Part shown: in pieces, positions 10,028-20,686 of the stretch
Numbering within the stretch: the stretch's first letter is position 1
Layout of the letters: every line of letters starts with the position of its first letter
From: Sambucus nigra
Lineage: Eukaryota; Streptophyta; Magnoliopsida; Dipsacales; Adoxaceae
Length of the DNA stretch: 64,000 nucleotides
NCBI GenBank assembly: GCA_949130495.1
Contig: OX422216.1
Coordinates: forward strand, 361,298,605 to 361,362,604
Reading direction: 5' to 3'
The notes under the pieces: generated by a model
Told to the model about the DNA's origin: nothing
What the model saw: the letters and a program-made list of their open reading frames with translations, nothing else
The model's database searches: none
Translations under genes and position numbers: made by a program

Positions 10028-10432
10028 TGTGGTGACAATTATTATGAAACACAAATAAATGTGAGAGAAGGAATTATCGAGAAAGAATAAGGAAAAAAAA
10101 TGTCGATCACACAACAAAAGATATACGTGGTTCAGCAAAGATGTGCCTACGTCCACGGTGCTGCAGTCAGTATTATTTCTCTATATTCTGGAGAATGATT
10201 ACAGAGAATACAACTTGTCCTTTTGCCCCGGACCTAAGGTTTAATATATACATTTACATGTAGGTGAGTGGAGGTGATGGGTTCCTCCACATTTCCCATA
10301 TCCCCTATAATTTCCCTTTATGGGATTGTGGGGGGAGCCCGGATCAACATAAAAGATGAAGGGCCTGGATTTTGGGCCGCCAGGACTAGGCTACTCGTCC
10401 AGGCCCATGGTGCTAAATTCTGGATACCCACA
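10028..10432 (-). mobile_element. TatA 3' LTR (405 bp)
   Basis: On the + strand it reads TGTGGTGACAATTATTATG to GGATACCCACA, almost identical to 20281-20686. A 9 bp inverted repeat GGGCCTGGA/TCCAGGCCC (10361-10369 with 10398-10406) is conserved in both LTRs. A TATA-like ATATATTAAA lies on the minus strand near 10241-10252. Confidence 0.95.
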
Positions 10433-10448
10433 ATTGCCCCTAAATTTG
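10433..10448 (-). promoter_or_regulatory. TatA polypurine tract
   Basis: The minus strand reads CAAATTTAGGGGCAAT directly before the 3' LTR start TGTGGG. The AGGGGCAA core is the likely plus-strand primer. It is short for a PPT. Confidence 0.5.
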
Positions 10449-10818
10449 TTGTGCCATGTATACGGGCCAAACATATTTAAATGATTAGCCATAATGGCCG
10501 GGTTGCAATTCCTCGGGAGATGTGGAGTTAATTTTGGCTGCAGTCGCTTCGCTTCGCTTACTGTGTACTATGATTAGAATTTAAAGGCTCATTGGAATAA
10601 CCACATCTTTTCCGTCGTTTTAGACTTTCCAGCACTCTTCCATCTTCTGAGAACTCTAGCGCCTCGTTCCCTTTGCTCTTAATCCCCATTTTCATTGCTT
10701 TTTAGTCATCTTGAGCTCGTGCTTCTTCATCACTTGAATCGATCTTCTGTTTTGTAGGTTTTTCGTGCCTTTTCTTTGTACTTTCTCTTTGGTTTGTAGC
10801 TTTTCTTTGTGCTTTCCA
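10449..10818 (+). promoter_or_regulatory. putative promoter and leader of the TatA antisense gene
   Basis: The stretch contains no open frame. A TATTTAAA word at about 10475 and a pyrimidine-rich tract (10600-10810) precede a well-placed ATG at 10819 with A at -3 and G at +4. That the antisense gene has its own promoter here is inferred. Confidence 0.3.
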
Positions 10819-12980
10819 ATGGCAAAGATTGGAAATAGATCAATCTCTAAGTTTAGAAAGTTCTACAACATCCCTGAGTGGGTAGAGATCGAGTCTTGCG
10901 CCTCGCCTCCTAAGAATGTAAGGGATATAGAGGATGCCCACTGGATCCATGTTTTGTTGCTTTCTCAGGGGGGACTTACTTTCCTCCCTAATGATCTATT
11001 TTTGCATTTCTTTGGCTATTTCAATATCGTCCCCGCACAATGCTCGCCAAATGTGTGGAAAATAGTGAATGGTGTGCATAGGATAAATCAGTTGTATGGC
11101 ACTAGGTTAGGACTTGCCGAGGTCTATTTCTGTTACTCCTTTTCTCGAACTAGCTCAGGTGTCCTATACCTCAAAGCCAGGAGTCCTGACAGGGTATTGG
11201 TAGTTAATCTACCTGATTCCCACAAGGACTATTGGCAAGAGGGCTTCCTTGTTAGAAATTGGCAATTTTCTCCCCAATTTGAAGGGTCGAGGTCTGAGAG
11301 GTTTACTGTTCCCTTTTATGGGGAAGAATATATAGGTAGACATTGTACTGCTATTTCAATCTGTGCTGATTTATGACTTTTCTAACTCCTTTTTGCTTTT
11401 TCTTCCACAGCGAGGTCAAAGAACTTGGAGCCTGCTCTCAGCGAGGTTCGTATCTCGGAGTTGGTGAAAGCTTAGAATATTAGAGAGACTTTGGGTGACG
11501 GTGAGCATCCCAGGTCTGCTGCCTTTTTTCTAGAGTACAAGAACGTAGGTTCTAGCTTCATAGCACGGCCTGTGGATAGTGTACCAGAGTTTGATTCCTT
11601 TGGAGAGACTACTACTGAGCCTATCCAGTTGGACGAATAAGAGAGCAGCTCCGAGAGTGAACCTCCAGGAAATTTGGGTGAAAGGAGCTCTGCCAGTAGC
11701 AGTTCTTCTGATTTTGAGGAGAATTCTGAAGCTCGAGGATCGTCGAGCACTTCCAGCAGTTCTGGTGAAGAGATGCCTCCAAGGAAGAACCTGATCAGAG
11801 ATGATGATGATGATGACCACGTGCTCCTTGCATAAAGGTCAAAGAAACAGAAGTCTGCATCTGGGGTCGTGGCTACTGGTTCTCAGCCTTTTTCTTAGGA
11901 GCAAGAGAGGAAGAGGAGAGAGGAAGAGCAGGTGAAAGAGAGGGAGAGAAAAAAGGAGGAGGAGAGGAAGAAGGTGGAGGAGAAGAAGAGAATGGATGAG
12001 AGGAGGAGGATGGAGAAAGAGAAGGATGAGGAGAGGATAAAGATGGAGTCCAGGACAAAGGCAGGGCAAGCCTTAGTCCCGGTATCTGCTTTGCCCGAGG
12101 GGGCTTCGGTTGCCATCTCTCCTCAGCTAGCTCCTGCGCTGCTTGAGAGGGCAGTTCTCCCTGCAGATCGCCAGAGGGCGCTGGGGTCTGATCAATTGGC
12201 CCTGCAAGCTAGCCAGAGGCTAGCCTTGGTAAGATCCTCTTCCAATTTACAATTTTTTAACAAGTTCTAGTTGCTTTTCCTTTCTGATTTCCTCTTTAGT
12301 TTCTGGCAGTTTGTGACTGACTTTGCTGTGCTCTATCGCTCTCGCGATGAGCTGGTGAGAAGGAACGGTGAGCTGGAGCAGCAGAAGTCTGCTCTGGAAA
12401 CCAAGAGTTCTTAGCTGGAGGCTGACTTAAAGACAGTTGATGCAGCTCGAGTTTCCTCTGATCTGGCCCTCGTCAACTCTAATCGAGAGAGGGATGCGGT
12501 GGTGAAGGAGCTGGGCGAGCTGAGGCAGGCTTACGACTTAGTCTGCTCGAGCAAGCTGGATCTCCCGGAGGAGAACAGGGTTCTGACCGAGCAGCTAAAG
12601 GTGGAAAAGGCCCAGGTAGCCACCATCAAGGAGGATTCATACAACTCCGAGTGGGCTGCTGCTTATGAAGATGCCGAGGTTCAGATAGGGTACATCGCCG
12701 TTTGAACTTCAAAAAGGGATATAATAAAGCTCTTCTAGTTGCTGGTGTAGATGCTGAGTCTCCCCTGTTTGACGAGCATGACCCGGGTCCCAAGCCAACT
12801 GTGGACGAAGAAGCTCCTGCCCCAGCTATCGAGGGTGCTGATCTTCCCTCTGAGACAGTTCCTGCTGGTGTTTGTCCTGCTCAGGCGACTGAGGGCATCC
12901 CTGCAGAGGGGGATGCCTCTGCTACTGCTGACAAGGGGAAGCAGCCAGCCACCGCTGAGCAGCCTGAGGTTGCCAGTTAA
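10819..12980 (+). pseudogene. antisense extra gene of TatA (plant 'putative gypsy-type transposon' family), three exons
   Basis: Exon 1 (10819-11335) gives about 170 residues starting MAKIGNRSISKFRKF. It contains LTFLPNDLFLHFFGYFNIVP, PAQCSPNVWKIVNG, SGVLYLKARS and VVNLPDSHKDYW, the pattern I recall for the plant-specific gypsy-transposon domain Pfam PF04195. A candidate intron 11336-11410 (GTAGAC...TTCCACAG, 75 nt) joins to an acidic, Ser-rich and then highly charged coiled-coil exon 11411-12228. A second intron 12229-12309 (GTAAGA...CTGGCAG, 81 nt) joins to a heptad-rich exon 3. Both junctions keep the frame. In-frame stops lie at 11473, 11638, 11833, 11896 and 12412, and a 1-nt loss near 12702 shifts to the frame ending at 12980. 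Its function is unknown. Tat elements such as maize Grande carry antisense genes in this position. Confidence 0.75.
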
Positions 12981-13127
12981 TCTGCTCTTAGGATTTATTT
13001 TTATACTTTTTTCTTGTAATTTTCCAAGTTTCTGCTCGATGTACTTGACTTTTATTAATGAAATGAGAAGATTCTTCTTTTGCTTGTGCTGATCTCTTTC
13101 TCTCCTCTATCTTTATTTTACTTGTAG
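12981..13127 (+). other. spacer or third intron between the two antisense reading frames
   Basis: Contains TTTTATTAATGAAATG, resembling a plant 3' end, and finishes with a strong acceptor-like TTTTACTTGTAG at 13127. Either gene 1 ends at 12980 and a second frame follows, or an intron starting at 12969 (weak donor GTTGCC) joins the two in phase. The sequence alone does not decide. Confidence 0.4.
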
Positions 13128-14067
13128 TTGGTTGATGTTGATGACTACATTCCTGCTACTTCCCAACTGGGCAGGACCGTTGGTCCTAATGCAAGCCCTG
13201 AAGTTCGCCAGGCCTTTGTTAGACTTTGCAAGTCACTTAGGTCTAGGAATCAGAAATATAAAGAGAAGTCCGAGCTAGTGGCTAAGCTAAAGGACAGGCT
13301 CTAGGAAATGGAAGAAATTGGTGCCTCAGTACAAAAAGAAGTCAGTGCACTGAGAGCAAAGTTATTGGAGGCCACCGAAATTAGCCAAGTTGGGGAGTTC
13401 CTGCAGCAGGAGAATGATGATCTGAGGCGGGAGGTCTTAAAGCTTAAGGAGCATTCACCGAGCACCATTTCAGTAGTCCTGCAAGGTTCCTCGTCGTCAC
13501 GAGATGGGTCTCGTCCTCCCCTCCCGCGTGCTGGTATGGGTGCCAGGGACAGGAACAGGAACAAGGAAGCCGAGGGACAGCGCGATAGGGAGATGAAAGA
13601 GCTCCGCGATGATGTCCGGCGAGCTTATGTAATTATTGCTGGGCTCTAGAGGGATGTTACCCGACTGCGGCATTTATTCAAGAAGGGTCCTCGACAAGCA
13701 TGGGCTGATGTTTATGATCAAGGCTGGCTGGATGCTCCAACAAGACTATCTGAGTTTGAGGAGCTCTCTTTCATCAGGGGGTGGTTGAGTGCCCTGAAAG
13801 AGATGCAGGTCCCGAGCAACTCGGTGTTATAGTATCCTCACGAGATGTCCTCCTCCACTCTGATGCCCAATCCATTCAGGAGGGATGATCGATGGATCCC
13901 CATCGACGCTATTCCTCGGCAACTTTTGGAGTTTGACGCAAACGAGGTCGTGGAAGATCTAGCCCCCGTTCCTGATGATGGAAGAAGAGCTAAAGTGGCA
14001 GATTATCTTATTCGGAGGCTTCCACCCCTTGAAATTTTTTGCAAGTTGTTACTCTTTAGTTCCTTTT
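13128..14067 (+). pseudogene. second antisense frame of TatA, coiled-coil protein
   Basis: One frame from 13128 to the TGA ending at 14070, interrupted only by TAG at 13302, 13647 and 13830. It begins LVDVDDYIPATSQLGRTVGP. A predicted coiled coil follows at about 13305-13450, then an Arg/Gly/Ser-rich linker, a second helical stretch (RHLFKKGPRQAWADVYDQGW) and an acidic C-terminal part. I recognise no catalytic domain. It is either the C-terminal half of the 10819 gene or a second protein. All three stops read TAG, as if from CAG. Confidence 0.6.
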
Positions 14068-14070
14068 GAT

Positions 14071-14658
14071 AATGTAAATGCTTTGGGCGAGCTTCGCCGA
14101 CTAAACATGTATTATCATTGTTTGTAAATATAAGAGATTAATGAAAAGTTCATGTTTTGGGCAATTTTACCGACTAAACGTGTTCATCCAATCTTTCTAT
14201 ATTTTTGCTGCTTCATAATCCTTCTTGTTTTGTCATGCGAGTGTCCCCCCAGTCCAGTATAATATTAAAATACCATTGTGCCCCACTTTACCTTTTAGGT
14301 TGTGTCGTCACACTTCCTTAGGCCTAAGTAAGGCAATTGGCGAGGACACACCTGGTATTGGATGTCTTCATCCGATCAGGATTTTGTTTAACCAAAGTAG
14401 GTTTAATGCCTAAGAATACTCTGTAGGGCTTTATATATTTCTAGGGGCAATGCTAAGAGGTCTTTCGTGCTTCATGACGATGACCTGACGAGGGGTGTTC
14501 CCCTGCTATGTCGACCATTGTGCCTGTGATTTGGAAGGGATGTGTAACAACTGTTACTAATCAGAGAGTAATCAACTAAGAGATTTTCATTAGTGATAAG
14601 GGAAATGAACTGTCCTTTCACATAACAAATACAATAAAAAGATTTAATAACATAATTC
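14071..14658. other. convergent 3' ends of the antisense gene and pol
   Basis: No gene seen. A pair of direct repeats, TTGGGCGAGCTTCGCCGACT at about 14083 and a variant TTGGGCAATTTTACCGACTA at about 14157, flanks TTGTAAATATAAGAGATTAATGA, which looks like a poly(A) region for the + strand gene. Confidence 0.4.
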
Positions 14659-15827
14659 CTAAAAATAGAATTTCTTGAGATTAGCTGCGTTCCATGCTCG
14701 TGGTATCTCCCTGCCCTCCATCGTTTCCAAATGATAGGCACCTTGCAGGTCATCTCTAGTTATTTTAAAGGGTCCTTCCCAGTTTGGGCCTAGCTTGCCA
14801 TCTGATGACTTTACCGCGTTGCCTAGGACTTTTCTTAGAACATAGTCCCCCACTTGGAATCTTCTTGGTTTACCCTTTTGTGGTACTGTTTTGCGAGCTG
14901 TTTCTGATAGCTCGCAAGTTTTATTAGTGCAAATTCTCTACGCTCGTCGGCCAGGTCGAGTTCAGCGAGCAGTGTCTCTTCCTTCTGTCCTTGTTCGACA
15001 AGGTCGGATTTCATCGTTGGCAATCCCGCTTCTAGTGGGATGATTGCCTCCATACCATATGTTAGTGAGAATGGCATTTCTCCTGTTGCTCGCCTAGGGG
15101 TAGTTCGGTAGGCCCATTGGATGTGGGGTAGTTCGGTTGCCCATGCACCTTTGGCTCGCTCTAACCGCTTCTTCAATCCATCGATCACAGTTTTGTTGGA
15201 AGCCTCTGCTTGTCCATTGCTCTGAGGGTATGCCACCGAACTGAAGTTGTGCCTGATCCCGTGTTCATTACAGAAATCTTGAAAGGAGCCACTCTCAAAC
15301 TGTGTCCCATTATCAGTGATGATGGTTCTGGGGATTCCGAATCGAGTGATTATATTCCTCCATATGAATCTTATCATATCAATTTCTCGGATATTCGCCA
15401 ATGGTTCTGCCTCGATCCATTTGGTGAAGTAGTCGGTTGCGACCAACAGGTATTTACGATTGTCAGGAGCGGTGGGCAGTGGTCCCACGATGTCTATTCC
15501 CCATTGGGCGAATGGCCATGGGCTGGTCAGGGATTTTAGGTTGCTGGCGGGCTCGTGGACCATAGGAGCGTGGAGTTGGCATTTCAGACACTTTCGGACG
15601 TATACCGCGGAGTCCTTTTGCTTATATGGCCACCAATATCCTTCCTTAATTGCTCAAAAGGCTAGAGACCTTCCTCCGATGTGACTTCCACAGATTCCAT
15701 CGTGAAGCTCGCGCAATACTTGCTCGACATCGCCTGGATGAACGCATCTAAGATAGGGACCGGAGAAGGATTTCTTATACAAGTCACCCCCTGTAGATAA
15801 GTGAAAGCGAGCATCTTTGACTCTTAT
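14659..15827 (-). pseudogene. TatA integrase
   Basis: It would insert the cDNA into the host chromosome. The N-terminal zinc-binding HHCC module is recognisable (LREL-H-DGICGS-H, then RKCLKCQ). The catalytic core has D in WGIDIVGPL, D in IITDNGTQF and E in PQSNGQAEASN; the last two are separated by 35 residues, i.e. an intact D,D-35-E triad. The C-terminal GPF/Y-like part (LGPNWEGPFKITRDD) ends ANLKKFYF at 14659. It is broken by TAG at 15828, a TGA in the zinc module (near 15652), and a 1-nt loss near 14870 that shifts the C terminus out of frame. Confidence 0.9.
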
Positions 15828-16400
15828 CTAGTGGGCAGTTTTCTTGTCCTCTGGGAGCGTGCCCTCCTTTAAATAGTTTTTTAAGGGGTCCATCCAGCTG
15901 GGGGCTAATGCCACCTGGAGTATTTGTTTCGCGTTTGACATCTTGCTGTTGTGGTTGATGCTCGGACAAATGAGGAAATCGATGGGGATGACCCTTTTAA
16001 GGCTGGAGTCAACTACCGAACTCAGGGCTGCTAAGGCATCAGCATGACTGTTTTGCCCCCTAGGAAACTGCTGGATGTTGATCTCCTCGAAGCTCTCCAT
16101 TACTTTTTTTACCAAGGCGAGGTATGCTGCCATTCTTTCATCCTTCGCATTATAATCTCCACTTATCTGGTTGGAGACTAGTTGCGAATCGCCGAACACC
16201 TGCAAATGTTTAGCTCCCAGAGTTTACGCTTTTTGGAGACCTGCTATTAGGGCTTCGTACTCTGCTTCGTTGTTGGAGGCTACGAATCCCAGCCTGATTC
16301 CTTGTTCAAGGATTGTGTTTTCTGGAGTGATGAGAACAATGCCTACCCCTGCCCCTTTGAGTTGGAGGCTCCATCAATGAATAGTTTCCATCTTTCCACT
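15828..16400 (-). pseudogene. TatA second (archaeal-type) RNase H domain
   Basis: Begins [13 protein letters not shown] (first catalytic Asp). NNEAEYEAL supplies Glu, VFGDSQLVSNQ the second Asp and QNSHADALAAL the last Asp, so all four acidic residues are visible. A second RNase H after the RT-linked one is a hallmark of Tat-lineage plant elements. The domain is split by a 1-nt loss in a G run at about 16347, which creates the stop at 16343, and by a TAA near 16226. Confidence 0.85.
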
Positions 16401-17671
16401 GTCGCTTGGTTGTTTTGCTTTGTTGGCTGAGGCTGGTCGGAGAGTTCTTCGCCTGTGAATTCGGCTATGAAATTAGCAAGGATCTGTCCCTTGATATATG
16501 TCCTTGGTTGAAATTGGATGTCAAACCGACCGAGCTCAACTGACCATTTAGACAGTCTGCCCGACAAATCTGCCTTCCTTAGGACTGCCTTGAGGGGGTG
16601 TGATGTAAGGACGACAATAGTGTGATCTTCGAAATAATGCTTTAACTTCCTCGAGGCTATTACTAGGGCGAAGGCGAGCTTCTCCAATGGTAGGTACCTT
16701 TGCTCGGCGTCTAATAACATTTTTCTCGCGTAATAAACGGGGTGTTGGATCCCTGCCACCTCGCATATTAGCGCAGAGCTGACGGTATGATTGGATACTG
16801 ATAGGTACAGGTATAAAAGATCATTTTGTTGTGGTATGACAATCAGTGGTGGAGTGCTTAGGTAGGATTTAAGCTCGTCCAATGCTCGCGAGCAATATGG
16901 GTTCCATTCTATCAATTTACTCCCCTTCAAGAGCTGGAAGAAAGGCTTGCACTTCTCAAAGGATCTGGAAATGAAGCGATTTAAGGCAGCGAGCATCCTA
17001 GTGAGCTTCTGCAAGTCCCGGATTGTGCGAGGAGGTTGCACTCTATTGATTTCATCGATCTGGTCTGGATTAGATTCTATGCCTCGCTTACTGACCAAGT
17101 ACCCAAGAAATTTTCCTGACTGGACACCGAAGGAACACTTGCTCGCATTAAGTTTCATCGGGTACTTCCTGAGGGTTTCAAAGGTACTTGACAGGTCCGA
17201 GAGGTGATCTTCTTTCTTCTTGCTCTTAACGAGCATGTCATCGATGTATACCTCCATCGTGTTCCCCATTTGGCTCTTGAACATTTTAGTTACCAGCCGC
17301 TGATAGGTTGCCCCGGCATTTTTGAGCCCAAAAGGCATAACCCTGTAACAATATAAACCAACTGTCGTGATGAACGCTGTCTTATCCTGGTCTGGTGCAT
17401 ACAAGGGGATCTGATGATATCCTGAGTATGCGTCCAGGAAACTCATTCGCTCGTGAGCTACGGTGGCATCTACTAGTTGGTCTATCTTTGGGAGGGCGAA
17501 GCTATCCTTGGGGCATGCTTTGTTGAGGTCGGTAAAGTCGATGCAAACTCTCCACTTCCCATTACTCTTCGGAACTACTACTGGGTTGGATAACCACTTG
17601 GGGAATTGCACTTCCCGTATGGATCCTGCATCCAGCAGTTTCTCAACTTCATTTTCTATCGCTTTAGCCTT
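16401..17671 (-). pseudogene. TatA reverse transcriptase and RT-linked RNase H
   Basis: A 422-residue open frame from 17611 to 16343 carries KWRVCIDFTDLNKACPKD, the FLDAYSGYHQI fingers/palm motif, VMPFGLKNAGATYQ and the catalytic YIDD box (17237-17248), all intact. After it come the RNase H stretches HPVYYARKMLLDAEQRYLP and HTIVVLTSHPLKAVL. It copies element RNA to cDNA in virus-like particles. A stop at 17672 separates it from the upstream linker. Confidence 0.95.
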
Positions 17672-18142
17672 CTAGGGTGCAGTTCGCCGTGCCTTTTGCG
17701 TGATTGGCTTGAATGTGGGGTCGATGTGCAACTGATGACAGACCACACTAGGATCAATTCCGGGCAGTTCGTACGGTTCCCATGCAAAAAAATCTATGTT
17801 GCATTTCAGCAAGGTCGTTAACTCCTTCTGCTCTTCGTTGGTGAGAGATGCTCCAATCAAGAAAACTCTGCTACTGTCACCAACTTCGGCCATAATTTCT
17901 ATCAGGTCCTCGACAACGCACTCGGCGGGGAGGAGCCTGGTTTCCTCCACTCCGGGTCTTCCGTACTTTAATTGCTACTTGGAAGGCGTCTCACCTTCTT
18001 CATCTTTCTTATTAGGTTGACCGACTTTCTTATCTGGCTTTGGCCTGATGGCTGCTATGAAGCACCTTCTCGCCATGGCTTGGCCACCGTGGATCTCCAT
18101 TACTCCTTGCTTGGTTACATATTTGAGCTTCTGATGGTAGGT
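17672..18142 (-). pseudogene. TatA protease-RT linker
   Basis: Same frame as protease and RT. The peptide includes SSRVFLIGASLTNEEQKELT and DFFAWEPYELPGIDPSVV, the conserved connection seen before RT in plant gypsy pol. In-frame stops lie at 18143-18145, near 17975, and at 17672. Confidence 0.8.
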
Positions 18143-18889
18143 CTAGGGGACTGCCTTCATCGCATGAAGCCATCCGCTGCCGAGGATGGCCTGGTATGGC
18201 GAGTCGATGTTGACTACCAAAAACTCAATCATCTTGGAGATATTTCCAGCACGTACTGGCAGTACTATCTTGCCCAGGGGCATGGTCATTTTTCCAGCGA
18301 AGCTGACCAAAGGAACAATAGCTTCCTTTAGGTCGGAGACGCTCAACTTCAACTTTCTGAATAAGTCGAGGTACATTACTTCGGATGAGCTTCCTTGATT
18401 GACGAGCAACTTGTCAACGTCGAAGTTGGCTATCCTCAGTGTAATGACCAGAGCATCATGATGTGGGGTCCTTAGTCCCACCAGATCTTCTTCTGTGAAA
18501 ACAACATGCTTGTTATAGTTGACGTCCTCTGCTCGTCTACGCTTTCCTGACTGGGACTTTGCTGGATCGATTTGAAAGGCCTGCATTATCGCCATAAGTT
18601 TTTTCACTTCCATCCGAGCTGAGTTCCCTTGTATTTGCTTGATGTCAGATGCTCCGTGGATTACTGAGAACTCATGTCCAGCGTCATCCTCCAACACATT
18701 GTCGGGTCTCGCTTCTCTGTGGGCAGCCACTTTCTCTACCCTTTTTTCCACGTAATCATTCAAGTGCCCAGACTGGGCCAACTCCTCGAGGTGAGACTTA
18801 AGAGCTTTGCAGTGTTCGGTCTTATGTCCTCCCTCTTTGTGGAAAGCGCATCTTAATGCGTTGTTCCTCTTCGAGGGATCTCCTCCCAT
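18143..18889 (-). pseudogene. TatA zinc knuckle and aspartic protease, active-site Asp lost
   Basis: The frame opens with MGGDPSKRNNALRC and a C-x2-H-x4-H-x4-C knuckle (18809-18850, CAFHKEGGHKTEHC), then a protease domain. At the active site the residues are LLVNQGSSSEVMY: the catalytic Asp is replaced by Asn (AAT, + strand 18398-18400). The rest of the domain, including LPVRAGN and SPYQAILGSGWLHAM, is preserved. A dead protease would block polyprotein maturation. Gag-PR is one continuous frame except for stops. Confidence 0.9.
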
Positions 18890-20212
18890 TTTCCGGGGCC
18901 ACTTGATGAACGGCTCGTCCTTGATCTTCGCGAGAATTTTATAAATTGGTTCTTTGAAGACGGTGTTGACCGCCTAGAATGATTTTGACACATCAGGGTT
19001 CCCTCCGTTTTTGGAGCCATTTTTGCCCCCACTCTTTCCTCCTTTCTTCTGGTTCTCAGTCTTCTCACTTCCCTTGGTAGTGAGCTTAGCTCGACCGTTT
19101 TCTCGTGCATTAAGGCGGGTGACATCTTCCACCTTCGCGTATTTCTCGATCCGGGCCATTAGGTCGTCAATAGTCATAGCCTCCTTCTTCGTCAGGGACT
19201 GGTAAAGGAGGGAAGAGCTAAGAAGCCCAATTTTGAAAGAAGCCACTGCCACCTCTTCCGCGCAGTCCTCGATTTCGTTGAATAACTCCCAGTACCTTTT
19301 CTCATAGTCTCGTAGGGTTTCCTGAGGCGTTTTCTTCATTGTTAGCAGAGCATCCATCCTTTTGGGGTGGGAACTACTGGTAATGAATCGGGCCGTAAAG
19401 AGTTCGGCTAAAGATTTCAAATTCTTGATGGAACGGTGGGGAAGCCTTTCAAACCACTTCTGTGCTACATCGTGCAAGCTCGAGGGAAAAATGCGGCACA
19501 TCAGGGCATCTCGGTGATTCCAGAGGGTCATGGCCTGTTGATATTGCCGGATGTGATCGATGGGATCAGTTTTTCCGTCGTAGATCTTGAACCTTAGAAT
19601 GGAAAATTTCTTGGGATCCTCTTCCTCTTCGATTTCCCTTGTGAAGGGTGACTTCATCTGGGTTTTGAGAGCTCTCCTTGCGAGTTCTTTGGTTGATCTT
19701 GCTCCGTGGCGAGCAAGATGTTGGTCCATTTATCTGCGGACTAGGTTTCGTATGTTCTCGTCGCTGCGAACAGGGCTCTGGTAGCGGCGAGCTCTTCGCA
19801 GTTGTTCGCGAAAGTCGTCGTCTGATTCGCCACCTTCGACCTTTTGAGATTATCGCCTAGGACTCCTTCCTTGGCTGTGAAACTTGCTCGCCTGAGGGCT
19901 TAGAGTGCTATATGGGCGCCTTCTGGTATCAGGACGTAGTTCCCTCTCCAGTCTTTCTAGTCTTCTTTTCAAGCGAGCATTCTCAACCTCGTATCTGCGA
20001 GAAGACTCCCTCTGCTCATGGATCCTTGCCTCGTATGCATCAATTAATCTGGATATCTGTGTGGACCTTGCTGGCCCCTGACTTGCCTCTAAGGCTAGCC
20101 TTTCTGAGCGAGCTATCTGACCTGATCGCCGGACTTCAGACCTAATCCTGCGAGGAGCAGGTGGCTCTTGAATATATCCTGCTTGGGGGGCATTGCTGCT
20201 GTGACCAGATAT
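18890..20212 (-). pseudogene. TatA gag, start codon apparently lost
   Basis: The reading frame begins near 20212, where ATA-TCT-GGT stands at the position an ATG would be expected, about 50 nt after the PBS. It continues through an Arg/Glu-rich coiled-coil-like N-terminal part and a Retrotrans_gag domain (19600-19250: ILRFKIYDGKTDPIDHIRQY, VAQKWFERLP, TLRDYEKRYWELFNEIED), then a basic Lys/Gly tail. Stops: TAA 19850-19852, TAA 19730-19732, TAG 18974-18976. The frame is shared with protease downstream. ATG-to-ATA is inferred from context. Confidence 0.85.
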
Positions 20213-20260
20213 CTTAAACTCCTTTCTTGGTGTGGGCCCTTCTCAGGGAAAGATGAACGC

Positions 20261-20279
20261 TTCCCACAGACGGCGCCAA
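20261..20279 (-). promoter_or_regulatory. TatA primer binding site
   Basis: The minus strand reads TTGGCGCCGTCTGTGGGAA, one base after the 5' LTR end. It is perfect relative to the form common in plant Tat elements. The primer tRNA is not assigned. Confidence 0.85.
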
Positions 20280-20280
20280 T

Positions 20281-20686
20281 TGTGGTGACAATTATTATGC
20301 AACACAAATAAATGTGAGAGAAGCAATTACCGAGAAAGAATAAGGAAAACAAAATGTCGATCACACAACAAAAGATATACGTGGTTCAGCAAAGATATGA
20401 CTACATCCACGGTGGTGCAGTCAGTATTATTTCTGTATATTCTGGAGAATGATTACAGAGAATACAACTTGTCCTTTTGCCCCGGACCTAGGGTTTAATA
20501 TATACATTTACATGTAGGTGAGTGGAGGTGATGGGTTCCTCCACGTTTCCCATCTCCCCTATAATTTCCCTTTATGGGATCGTGGGGGGAGATCGGATCA
20601 ACATAAAAGATGAAGGGCCTGGATTTTGGGCTGCCAGGACTGGGCTACTCGTCCAGGCCCATGGTGCTAAATTCTGGGTACCCACA
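20281..20686 (-). mobile_element. TatA 5' LTR (406 bp)
   Basis: Direct-repeat partner of 10028-10432 with about 18 differences, TG...CA ends, followed by TSD CCCAG at 20687-20691. It drives minus-strand transcription of gag-pol. Confidence 0.95.

Larger units (their letters stand above)
10028..20686 (-). mobile_element. TatA: complete Tat-lineage Ty3/gypsy retrotransposon (10.66 kb)
   Basis: Minus-strand order: 5' LTR (20686-20281), PBS (20279-20261), gag, zinc knuckle, protease, RT, RNase H, second RNase H, integrase (ending 14659), then an antisense gene pair on the + strand (10819-14067), PPT and 3' LTR (10432-10028). A second RNase H and an extra gene between pol and the 3' LTR are Tat-lineage traits. 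The two LTRs differ at about 18 of 405 positions by my hand count (about 4%), suggesting a fairly recent insertion. Every gene carries disabling changes, so the element is no longer autonomous. Confidence 0.93.

Noticed and set aside
11839..12116. Minus-strand Leu/Ser/Pro-rich frames
   Set aside because: Shadows of the purine-rich coiled-coil exon of the + strand antisense gene.
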